Shown piece after piece: positions 49,068-56,654 of a DNA stretch of 64,000 nt. This DNA comes from Lysobacterales bacterium (GTDB lineage: Bacteria; Pseudomonadota; Gammaproteobacteria; Xanthomonadales; Xanthomonadaceae), in contig JADKCY010000007.1 in assembly GCA_016718605.1 (NCBI GenBank), forward strand, positions 1-64,000. Reading direction: 5' to 3'. Within the stretch, counting starts at the first letter, position 1. The number at the start of each line of letters is the position of its first letter. The translations under genes and the position numbers were made by a program. Below the pieces are notes generated by a model, which saw only the letters and a program-made list of their open reading frames with translations, was not told the origin of the DNA and did no database searches.

Positions 49068-50474
49068 TCATTCGTCATCGTTCTCCTCTCCCCTGGTCTC
49101 CGCGAACTTGGCGGTCATGGTTGGGTTGCCGCGCGTCAGCTTCTTGATGGAGAGGTCTTGGAGCTTGTCGTTAGCGAGACGGAAGTGGTTCGTGGAACGG
49201 AGCAGCTCCTCCTTCGTCTTGCTGAGCTCTGTGATGGTCTTATCGATGTGCTTGATCGCGTCGTTGAAGGCGGTATTGGCATGCACGTAGTTTCGGGAGA
49301 AGCCATCCTTGAACTGCGTGAGCTTGTTTTCGAAGTTCGTGATGTCGATGTTTTGCGCTCTGACAAGAGCGAGCTCCGACTTGTACTGCGCCGCGTTGAG
49401 CGCAGCGTTGCGGAGCAGCGTGATGATGGGGAGGAAGAACTGGGGACGGATGACATACATCTTCGGGTAGCGATGCGAGACATCGACGATGCCCGTGTTG
49501 TACAGCTCGCTGTCCGACTCAAGAAGCGAAACAAGAATGGCGTACTCGCAGTTTTTCTCTCTGCGGTCCTTGTCCAGTTCCTTCAGGAAATCGTCATTGA
49601 TTTTCTTGGTTACAGTGGTGTCGGCTTCATTCTTCATCTCGAACATTATCGAGACGATTTCGGTGCCATCGTCGGCGAAGTCCCGGAAAATGAAGTCGCC
49701 CTTGCTGCCTGTACTCGAATCATTGTCTTTCTGGAACAAGGCTCTCGGGAATCCCATCGGGCGAACGCGTTCGAACTCGATAGCGCAATGTGACTCGAGC
49801 GTTTCGCCGAGCATCTTGGTAGAGAGCTTGGCCTTGAGATCTTTGAGGCGTTCGATCATCGCGTCGCGATCGCGTAGCTGATCCTGGTATCGGTCAGCAA
49901 TCGCTTGCTCGGAGATCTTGCGTTCAAGTTGCACACGTTCAGCGACGGCCTTTGCCTCGTCACGCTCGCGTTCAGCAGCACCGACGGCATCGCGAATCAC
50001 CAGCTCCTTGGATTGCTCCGAGAGGGTGATGGAAGAACGGAGCTCCTGAATTTGTGCCTGGAACTCGGACTGGACGCGCTGGATCTCGGACTGGTGACGC
50101 TCAGCCGCCAACTTGGCCTCGGCCTCACGGGTCGCGTTGGCTTGCTGGAGGTCTCTGGCGAGTGAATCGCGCTCGCGCTCGAGGGCCGCTAGGGCCTCGC
50201 GAACGGCGAGGCTGCGGGCGGCCTCTGCGGCTTCAAGTCGTGTCTGGAGCTCGCGAATCTCCGCATCGCGGGTGCTGGTTTCGGTTTGATGGGCGGCCTT
50301 GAGTCGAGCCTCGGCGAGAGCGATCGCGCTTTGCTTCTCGCGGTCCGCAACTTCAAGGCGATTCTCCAACTCCTCGCGGAACTGCGTGTCCCTGACCTGT
50401 CGGACGATGTCGGCGTAGCTCGCCTCGTCAACCTTGAACGGCGTATGGCACGAGGGGCAAACGATCTCAGTCAT
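49068..50474 (-). CDS. DUF2130 protein, RmuC-like with long coiled coil
   Basis: 468 residues from ATG 50474 (MTEIVCPSCHTPFKVDE, a zinc-ribbon-like start); an in-frame GTG/ATG upstream has no better support. Residues about 30-230 are a coiled coil rich in Glu, Arg and Ala. The DUF2130 domain follows: FQKDND...GSKGDFIFRDF, IVSIMFEMKNEAD and KTKEELLRSTNHF. GDFIF and FEMKNE could form a D...ExK nuclease site as in RmuC-type proteins. Stand-alone gene; role unknown, possibly DNA recombination or defence. Confidence 0.8.
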   Translation of the reverse strand: MTEIVCPSCHTPFKVDEASYADIVRQVRDTQFREELENRLEVADREKQSAIALAEARLKAAHQTETSTRDAEIRELQTRLEAAEAARSLAVREALAALERERDSLARDLQQANATREAEAKLAAERHQSEIQRVQSEFQAQIQELRSSITLSEQSKELVIRDAVGAAERERDEAKAVAERVQLERKISEQAIADRYQDQLRDRDAMIERLKDLKAKLSTKMLGETLESHCAIEFERVRPMGFPRALFQKDNDSSTGSKGDFIFRDFADDGTEIVSIMFEMKNEADTTVTKKINDDFLKELDKDRREKNCEYAILVSLLESDSELYNTGIVDVSHRYPKMYVIRPQFFLPIITLLRNAALNAAQYKSELALVRAQNIDITNFENKLTQFKDGFSRNYVHANTAFNDAIKHIDKTITELSKTKEELLRSTNHFRLANDKLQDLSIKKLTRGNPTMTAKFAETRGEENDDE

Positions 50475-50580
50475 CTCGGCTTCCTTGGCGAATGATCTAT
50501 GGCCCAAGGATATGCCAATGCCAGGACGGTAGAAGTCGGCCTGAACCGCCCCGGGGCGGTTCAGGTTGTGGAACGGATGA

Positions 50581-50739
50581 TCAACATGATCGGTATGCGC
50601 ATTCGATGTCTGCAGCGGCGAGCTCTCGCACCGGTGGCGGGCAGATCTCGTCGAACTCGCGCATCGTCACCTTGTTGACTGCGCCTACTTCGTGGAGCGC
50701 AGCCAAGTCGCCACGTAACGATTCAATGATCTTGCTCAC
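50581..50739 (-). pseudogene. truncated copy of the NadS-like antitoxin with toxin tail
   Basis: From GTG 50739 the frame reads MSKIIESLRGDLAALHEVGA then VNKVTMREFDEICPPPVREL, nearly identical to 9733-10035, then breaks after AADIE and stops at 50581 without the HTH. Upstream (about 50740-50835, minus) RALQFAGKVFLELSVDVLSKA and LQAGVLVEVHGEQ look like a RelE-type toxin C-terminus. Both loci therefore descend from one toxin-antitoxin pair that lost its toxin. Confidence 0.75.
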
Positions 50740-50847
50740 CATGCACCTCCACCAACACGCCAGCCTGCAATGCCTTCGACAGGACGTCCACGGACAGTTC
50801 CAAGAACACCTTGCCGGCGAATTGCAGCGCCCTATTTTCGGTCCTTG

Positions 50848-51195
50848 TCATTCAAACAAGATGGCCTCGATTCTGGCCAAGGCTTCATCGACGATGTACT
50901 GAGGGACCGTTTCCTTGAGACGGACGCTGCACGCCCTCCAGTCTAAGGACTTCAACTGGTGGCAGTGAACAGCCCCCTGAGTGTCGGTGCCTACGCCTGA
51001 CAACGAAACCACCGTCCCGTAGGTTCGGGCAGCGACTGCGGCTCCCTGCGAAATCGGGCAGAGCATCGCCAGTCCCTGCTGGTTGAATGCCTTGCCGCTC
51101 AGAACCAAGCCAAAGTGCGGTCCCTTCATCTCCCGACCCGACGATGGGTCGAAATCAAGACGCACGATGTCGCCGCGGTCCGGCACGTACGCCAT
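50848..51195 (-). CDS. mazF: MazF/PemK-type toxin
   Basis: 115 residues from ATG 51195 (MAYVPDRGDIVRLDF). The family block RGDIVRLDFDPSSGREMKGPHFGLVLS, AMLCPISQG and the C-terminal IVDEALARIEAI are typical of MazF/ChpB endoribonucleases, which cut mRNA at short motifs and stop growth. The start overlaps the antitoxin stop by one codon (ATGA). A start at 51234 would add residues unlike the family. Confidence 0.88.
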   Translation of the reverse strand: MAYVPDRGDIVRLDFDPSSGREMKGPHFGLVLSGKAFNQQGLAMLCPISQGAAVAARTYGTVVSLSGVGTDTQGAVHCHQLKSLDWRACSVRLKETVPQYIVDEALARIEAILFE

Positions 51196-51440
51196 CAACT
51201 TTTCTCCAGCCCAACCGATGGCAATGCATCCCAACCTTCTACTCGCGGCAGGCCTTGCGGCATTTCCGCCATGAGGTTGGCCAGCTTGTATCGAGGACGG
51301 GTTGGCGCTTCCACAGTCATCTTCTTGCCAAGCAGTTGAAGCTCCACCTGCGAGCCTTCGCCCAGTCCGTTCTGCTCTACAAATGCCTTCGGAACGGTCA
51401 TCACAAGCGAACCACCCGATTTACGAAGTGTCTGAAGCAT
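51195..51440 (-). CDS. mazE: MazE/PemI-like AbrB-fold antitoxin
   Basis: 81 residues. TLRKSGGSLVMTVPKAFVEQNGLGEGSQVELQLLGKKMTVE is the swapped-hairpin AbrB/MazE DNA-binding domain. The C-terminal half (about 45-81) is the likely toxin-binding tail. It precedes mazF in one operon with overlapping junction, and probably represses it together with the toxin. Confidence 0.85.
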   Translation of the reverse strand: MLQTLRKSGGSLVMTVPKAFVEQNGLGEGSQVELQLLGKKMTVEAPTRPRYKLANLMAEMPQGLPRVEGWDALPSVGLEKS

Positions 51441-51747
51441 ATGCGTCTCCAGTCAGCAAAAATCCTATTTCAGTAAAACCGGCACGGTGAACGCGTCGCC
51501 ACCAAACCCGAGCACATCGCTCACGTGCTGAACGCCTGCGTACATGTTCCCGCATGCTGTCAGTAGGCCAGCATGTCCGCACCTTCAGGAAGGTCGCTTC
51601 ACTACACCGCAGGCACGTGGGCTGCGCAAATTGTGGGGAGTCGTCGTTCCTACTGAACCGACCGCCGTTGTGCACGTGGCTTGCGACTTGCACCATGCCA
51701 CGCATCATGTGATGCTAATTTCGTGCACGATCTTTTGGAGTCAGGCT
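51441..51747. other. 307-base gap, no gene; vapBC control region
   Basis: Divergent space between mazE and vapB. No credible coding frame. It contains the palindrome described at 51702-51715 near its right end. Confidence 0.6.
51702..51715. promoter_or_regulatory. palindrome upstream of vapB
   Basis: GCATCATGTGATGC, 14 bases, six-base perfect arms, 32 bases before the vapB ATG. RHH antitoxins bind short palindromes in their own promoters, so this is a likely VapB(C) operator. Confidence 0.55.
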
Positions 51748-51945
51748 ATGCGAACCACGATTGCACTCGATGATGAACTTCTTGCCAAAGCCCAGTCTTT
51801 CACCGGCCTGAAAGAAAAATCCTCTGTCGTGCATGAGGCATTGAAGGCGCTCATCGCCCGCGAAAGCGGACGTCGGCTGGCCTTGCTCGGTGGCAGTGAC
51901 GACAAGGCATCCGCCGCACCACGCCGCCGCACGACGGCCGAGTGA
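51748..51945 (+). CDS. vapB: VapB-type ribbon-helix-helix antitoxin
   Basis: 65 residues: MRTTIALDDELLAKAQSFTG then LKEKSSVVHEALKALIARES is the RHH DNA-binding domain of VapB proteins, followed by a short basic tail (PRRRTTAE). GGAG lies 8 bases before the ATG. The stop overlaps the toxin start as GTGA. Confidence 0.9.
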   Translation: MRTTIALDDELLAKAQSFTGLKEKSSVVHEALKALIARESGRRLALLGGSDDKASAAPRRRTTAE

Positions 51946-52310
51946 TTCTCGTCGATACGTCGGTCTGGATAGACCACCTTCGCAAGTCCGATGAAATGCT
52001 GCGCACCTTGCTGCTAACTGGGCAGGTCCTCACTCACGCATTCGTCATCGGTGAACTGGCGCTTGGCAGTCTTGGGAACCGCGACCGCGTCCTGCGCCTG
52101 ATGGACGACCTGCCGACCGCGAGTCAGGCCACCGATCAAGAGGTCCGCGCATTCATCGAAAGCCACGGTCTTGCCGGATCGGGTGTTGGCTATGTCGATG
52201 TGCACTTACTCGCCGCTGCACGGTTGTGTGGCGTTGCGCTATGGACACGCGACAAACGGCTTCTCGCCATCGCCAACGACTGCGGATTGGCGACGACTCG
52301 CCATCACTGA
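51942..52310 (+). CDS. vapC: VapC-type PIN-domain toxin
   Basis: 122 residues from a GTG start. PIN-domain acidic residues: MILVDTSVWIDHL (Asp5), HAFVIGELALG (Glu), GYVDVHLLAAA (Asp) and LWTRDKRL (Asp). VapC proteins are Mg2+-dependent RNases. Paired with vapB with overlapping GTGA junction. Intact frame. Confidence 0.92.
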   Translation: MILVDTSVWIDHLRKSDEMLRTLLLTGQVLTHAFVIGELALGSLGNRDRVLRLMDDLPTASQATDQEVRAFIESHGLAGSGVGYVDVHLLAAARLCGVALWTRDKRLLAIANDCGLATTRHH

Positions 52311-52445
52311 TCCAGCGCGGCCTCCGACAACTGTTCGCCACATCTGGGATGCAATTTGGGCACGCGCGGCCATGCCCTTCGTTCACCACACACGCAAAAT
52401 CCTAGTTGCCAGCGCATAGGAACCTCCTGTCCCTGAGTTCGCCAC

Positions 52446-52721
52446 TCACCCCCGCATACTCTCCGGCACATGCGCCTGCCGCGCTGCAGCCAGCGCATTC
52501 AGCACATCCGGCGCATGCGTGGCCAGCGCCAGGTGCGCTTCCAGACTTCGATACAGGGCGATCCCCGCCGGACGACTGCCGTTCAACATGCCAGCAAATC
52601 CTGACTCGGTGACGCCCAACAAGCGCCGCAAACTGGCCTTGGACCAGCCGGTGACGGACTGAAACGCGGTCACCAGGACTTGCATCTGCTCGCCGGTGAC
52701 GGTGGTATTCGCTTTGGACAC
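52446..52721 (-). CDS. small HTH-like hypothetical protein
   Basis: 91 residues. VTGWSKASLRRLLGVTESGFAGMLNGSRPAG (about 23-53) resembles an XRE-type helix-turn-helix. The rest is helical and ends HVPESMRG. It follows a frame at 52734-52982 with a 12-base gap on the same strand. Exact role unknown. Confidence 0.5.
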   Translation of the reverse strand: MSKANTTVTGEQMQVLVTAFQSVTGWSKASLRRLLGVTESGFAGMLNGSRPAGIALYRSLEAHLALATHAPDVLNALAAARQAHVPESMRG

Positions 52722-52733
52722 AGTGTTGCCCCC

Positions 52734-52982
52734 TCACTCATGCTTCGGCTGGCAGGCCATCCCAGCCGCGAACGCTGCGCCGCTTCTTCCCGTGTGAACG
52801 CCGTCGCCAGCCAGACACGCCACCGCTTCGGCCACGCTGGCAAACACCATTAGTGGACCGTATTCATCAGCGGCAGCGGATAGCGGGATGCCCCGAAATG
52901 CGGGGCATCCACTCGCGACGGTAGCCTCGTTCGCGTTACTGCTGCTCGATCGGGATGACGCGGCGATAACGGGCGGCAGCAT
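52734..52982 (-). CDS. small hypothetical protein, start uncertain
   Basis: 82 codons open, overlapping the end of the 52936-53961 gene by 47 bases; an internal start at MVFASVAEAVACL is equally possible. Ala-rich with SVAEAVACLAGDG. No family. Listed because it lies in a same-strand run with short spacing on both sides. Confidence 0.3.
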   Translation of the reverse strand: MLPPVIAASSRSSSSNANEATVASGCPAFRGIPLSAAADEYGPLMVFASVAEAVACLAGDGVHTGRSGAAFAAGMACQPKHE

Positions 52983-53961
52983 TCGCTGACACCTGATTGT
53001 TCTGAACTGTGGCCTTGTTGTTCACAAATGCAGTATCAATCAATGTGTCTTTATCCGAGAGCGCATAAACGTGAACATAAGCGCTCGACCGCATGTGAAA
53101 CCCCACTCGCCCCGGTACACCCAAGCCACCCGTACTACCAATCGTTTCCGTGCCACAGCCCGTTGCGACCTCAAAACAATAGCCGATGAGGGTGCCGGCT
53201 TCGGCGTCATAGACGATTGGGTAGTCCACACCCAAGGCGCTCCCCGTAAACCACCGCCCATTGGGTGCTGGTGTGTGCATGACATTCGCGTCCGCCGTTA
53301 TTGCTGATGCCCAAGCTGGTTTGGCGATTTCATAGATCGAGCGCACGTCGCTTTGTATCTCAATCGATCCAGAGGCCCGATATATCTGGTATTTCCACTG
53401 CCCCTCCAGCAAATCCGCGACCGGATTCAGTAGGATATTTTCCGATGCCTGTATTCGCTCGACCTGTGCCGTACCGTTGTTGACGTACACATCGGCTTGC
53501 GCTGCGCCAAGGAAGCGAATCTCCCCCGTTCCGTAGGGGCTGGGACCCACATTGGGGGCGACATAAGCGCACGTCGGGCAAGCGCCATTCACCCCATCGT
53601 TCAACACCCCGCCAAACTTGGCCGACACGCTGGTGCGAAAATACTCGTCCCAGCCGGTGTATTGGAGGGTGCCGGCCATCAACAGCCAGTAGGGCTTGCC
53701 GGCGCTGTCATAGGTATAGACCGTGCCGGAATACAGTGGCGCGGTTTCGCCGGGCAGCGGGCTGAGCTTTTCAATCGCCCAGCCCGCGCCACTGCGCGTG
53801 GGATCAAACCAGCTACCGGCTGCGAAGGGCGCAGGCCGCCAGCCTGACGGGGGATTGCCTAGCGGCCAGGTCGGTGCCGTATAGGTTTCCGCCAAGGACT
53901 GGCCCGAAAGCAGCGACAAGCCCAGCAGCGCACCAAAAACGACATTCTTTGAGGTAACCAT
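52936..53961 (-). CDS. secreted protein with WFDPxRSGxGW-type domain
   Basis: 341 residues. Signal peptide MVTSKNVVFGALLGLSLLSGQSLA with likely cleavage after Ala. The first mature domain has GSWFDPTRSGAGWAIEKL, YTYDSAGKPYWLLMAGTL, a repeat unit I recall from secreted proteins of Xanthomonadales. Cysteine pairs GACPTCAY and YCFEVATGCG could form disulfides. The C-terminus is threonine- and asparagine-rich. Function unknown; exported surface or extracellular role inferred. Confidence 0.72.
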   Translation of the reverse strand: MVTSKNVVFGALLGLSLLSGQSLAETYTAPTWPLGNPPSGWRPAPFAAGSWFDPTRSGAGWAIEKLSPLPGETAPLYSGTVYTYDSAGKPYWLLMAGTLQYTGWDEYFRTSVSAKFGGVLNDGVNGACPTCAYVAPNVGPSPYGTGEIRFLGAAQADVYVNNGTAQVERIQASENILLNPVADLLEGQWKYQIYRASGSIEIQSDVRSIYEIAKPAWASAITADANVMHTPAPNGRWFTGSALGVDYPIVYDAEAGTLIGYCFEVATGCGTETIGSTGGLGVPGRVGFHMRSSAYVHVYALSDKDTLIDTAFVNNKATVQNNQVSANAAARYRRVIPIEQQ

Positions 53962-54017
53962 GATCCGCTCCTGTTGTTTGGTGCTGGTAGTTTATATGGC
54001 ATATGCTGAACATATGC

Positions 54018-54704
54018 TTAGTTGGTGCAGCAGAGGATCGCCTGCGCGGTGGTGCCGCCTCGAACTGCCGCTTCATCAACCCCAGGATAGTCGTAGGAGA
54101 ACGCCCCGCAGGGTTGACTGGGAAGGCTCCAATTATAGTTGCCCGTCAAGGTTCGCGAGCATTGACTGGGCGGCGTGCCGTTGCCATTGGCAATTTCGGA
54201 GGCATTCAAATACACCACGTCGTAGTAATAGGTTTGACCGCGTCCATCGCAGGTAATGTTCGACGGGTACCCTGCACATGAGTCTTTACACATCCCCCCC
54301 GCCCTGAACTCCTGATCCGGGGCGATGGTCAGCGACGCCCCGACCGGCGTGTTGCGAAACTGCACCGCACCACTGCACATCGTCCAACGATCCCGCTCGA
54401 CATAGCCGGATGGACAGGTCGGTGCCACGTAGTTGGAGGTCGCAGTGCAACTGCCCCCGCTGCAACTCCCCATCTTGACCTGACACGTCCCGCTGTAGGA
54501 ATCCCCCTCATCCCCGCCATCCCCACCATCCGACTCCAGTTCCGGAAAGCCTTTAAGCACGATCGCGGTCGGCTGGGTGACGCTCGAACCGACATAGGCC
54601 GAGACGTTCATGGTGAAGCCGTTGAAGCCGCCGTGCACGGTGGTTTCGCCTTGTCGGATGATGCCGGTCGGGATCTGGTAGTGCTTGGAAATCTCACTGG
54701 CCAC
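54018..54704 (-). pseudogene. C-terminal part of a pilin-tip or PilV-like protein
   Basis: 228 residues from a GTG; an in-frame TGA lies four codons upstream, so no signal or pilin N-terminus is present. The opening ASEISKHYQIPTGIIRQGETTVHGGF resembles the middle of PilV-type minor pilins, then a Gly/Asp linker (SDGGDGGDEGDSYSG) and a Cys-rich tip domain (CQVKMGSCSGGSCTA, TCPSGYVERDRWTMCSG, CCTN). Probably the distal half of a tip adhesin whose N-terminal part was lost. Assignment tentative. Confidence 0.4.
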
Positions 54705-55241
54705 GTGGCCTTGTCAAGCGTTCACGCTCTGGCTTTCCGTCAGAAGGAGATCGACCATGACTCCGCAGAGGAACGCAACCGGGCGCTCATTTTGGGCTGT
54801 TCCGGATTTCTGATCGAGGTGCCCGTGACCGACGCCTGCCTATTGCGCTCAGGCAGCGCGCGGTCTCGATCGCTCGGCACTTTCCTACCGCTGAACTCGT
54901 CGCCGGATCGAGTCGCTTCCTGACTTCGCTCGAGGGGATGGAACCCCCAGCTGACACCCGTTTCGATTCGACATGGCTGCAAGGTCTCGAGCATGGCCCA
55001 CTCACGGAGGCGACGCGCCTTGCATGGCCAACAGATCCCGAGGACCAAACGACGAACCAGAACGCCTCAGGCGGAGCCTAGCTCCAGCTCGCCCCGCCCC
55101 GAAACGGCCAGCCCGGATGCATAGATTGGACCGATGGAGCAAGGTCGGATCTAGGTGATCCATTGCCATGGTCCAGCAACCAAAGCAGCCGCTGGACCAT
55201 GGCCTTGGAAGGCACGGTGAAGCTTCACTATCTGAATCAGC
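54705..55241. other. 537-base gap, no gene seen
   Basis: Space between the PilV-like fragment and the 247-aa gene. Several short open frames overlap on both strands without start signals or recognisable sequence. No IS end or repeat noticed. The N-terminal part of the pilin-like gene would have been expected here. Confidence 0.5.
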
Positions 55242-55976
55242 TCAGTCTTCCCGGCTAACCTCAAACCCTCCCACCACTAAAGGAATGCCTCTTCGCGCCG
55301 GGACGTTGACCTCACAACTCAGGCGGTTCCGGCCCCGGTACATTGTCTGTGCTTCCGGTCTGGTTGTGGTGAGCCTTACTTCAGGAATGACGTTCTGTAG
55401 ACTAACAATCACGTCCACCTCGTCGCACCCACCCAAGATTCCGCCTTGGTGAAACGCCACCTCGCGGCACCCGGTGATGAGCGCAAGCCTGATGTGTTCA
55501 AGCCGACTCACATCCGGCTTGGTCATCCTGATTTCCTCAGGGTCCACACCAATCAGGTTTTCCTCGAACGCAGATCCCGGTGCGAGCACCACAATGCCGT
55601 TCTTCTGCTGAACATTCCAGACCGCTTCGTTCAGACGCGAAATCGCTGCATCAAGCGGCGTTGAAATGAGGGCCCTGCCGCTGTTCTTGGCATGGCGACA
55701 GCGCTGCACGAAGTCACCGTGCAAACGACGCAGAATCGCTGCCGGATCACCTACATTGGTCGACAGAAGGCCGCCGCTTTCTGGGATATTCGCCGGTAGC
55801 CACGCCGCCGCCTGTGTGGCTGAGAGCGAGTCACTGATGCTGACCTTGTAGTCAGCCAGAACGCGCTTCGCTGCAACTTGGATCTTCTCGACCTGCCGGC
55901 AAGTCGAGAAGGGAAGACACACACCTTCGGACTGGCCGAGCCGGATGGCCTCGTCCCTTAATTCAAGCAATTTCAT
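55242..55976 (-). CDS. hypothetical protein
   Basis: 244 residues from MKLLELRDEAIRLGQSEGVC (start 55976). Mixed alpha/beta composition with REVAFHQGGILGGCDEVDVIVSL and a C-terminal GIPLVVGGFEVSRED. No domain recognised. Isolated gene in the right arm. Confidence 0.6.
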   Translation of the reverse strand: MKLLELRDEAIRLGQSEGVCLPFSTCRQVEKIQVAAKRVLADYKVSISDSLSATQAAAWLPANIPESGGLLSTNVGDPAAILRRLHGDFVQRCRHAKNSGRALISTPLDAAISRLNEAVWNVQQKNGIVVLAPGSAFEENLIGVDPEEIRMTKPDVSRLEHIRLALITGCREVAFHQGGILGGCDEVDVIVSLQNVIPEVRLTTTRPEAQTMYRGRNRLSCEVNVPARRGIPLVVGGFEVSRED

Positions 55977-56243
55977 TGAAAGCACCCACGGACCGCCGCG
56001 CGCAGAAAAGGCGAAGAAAAAAAGAGACGTTTTTAAGCAAGGCGATTTGCTGGAGGATGCGCGCGGGGCCCTTGGAAAGAGAAGGGATCCACAGCAAATG
56101 GACGACCAGGACCGGTGTGTCGCTGGTGTCGTAGTGCGGCCAGAAAAAGGACCGCACGGCGCGCGCAGATGGCGCGTTTCGGCTCTCGTGAAGAGCCGAG
56201 AAAAGGGTGTCCCGGAATTCCCCCCAGGTCGGGGCCCTAGACG

Positions 56244-56654
56244 TCAGGGTAGCGCTGAAGCTAGACCATCAAAATGTGCTGTGCAAGACCCCCGATGCTC
56301 AACAATCTGACCCAGCAACCAGGCGCACATCCCAGCCCAAAGCAGAAGCTGCCAAACATGCCTGTCGCTGACATCCTCAGTGCCCAAAATTGTGGCGGAG
56401 ACATGGCGCCCGGGCCGCTGGCTCAAGGACCAGCGCAAACCTGGAATCTTGGCCAATCCCACAGAGAGCGCCTCCCACTCAATGGCCGAACACACCAACC
56501 GATTGGCCTTGGTATCAAACGCTGTGCACTGGAGCCAGTAGTCAAACAATTGCCTGAGCCCTCTTCTTGACTCCTCTTCCCACAGTGATTGCCTGAGGGC
56601 CTGGCTCGCAGCCAGCGCGAGTTGGGCGGAGACAAACCCGGAGGGTTGTGACAT
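56244..56654 (-). CDS. small hypothetical protein overlapping the giant gene
   Basis: About 136 residues from MSQPSGFVSAQLALAASQAL (56654). Helical, Trp-rich: LRQLFDYWLQCTAF, WEALSVGLAKIPGLRW, VWQLLLWAGMCAWLLG. It overlaps the 3' end of the 1609-aa gene by 113 bases on the same strand, unusual but compatible with translational coupling. Could be a partner of the giant protein. Confidence 0.42.
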   Translation of the reverse strand: MSQPSGFVSAQLALAASQALRQSLWEEESRRGLRQLFDYWLQCTAFDTKANRLVCSAIEWEALSVGLAKIPGLRWSLSQRPGRHVSATILGTEDVSDRHVWQLLLWAGMCAWLLGQIVEHRGSCTAHFDGLASALP

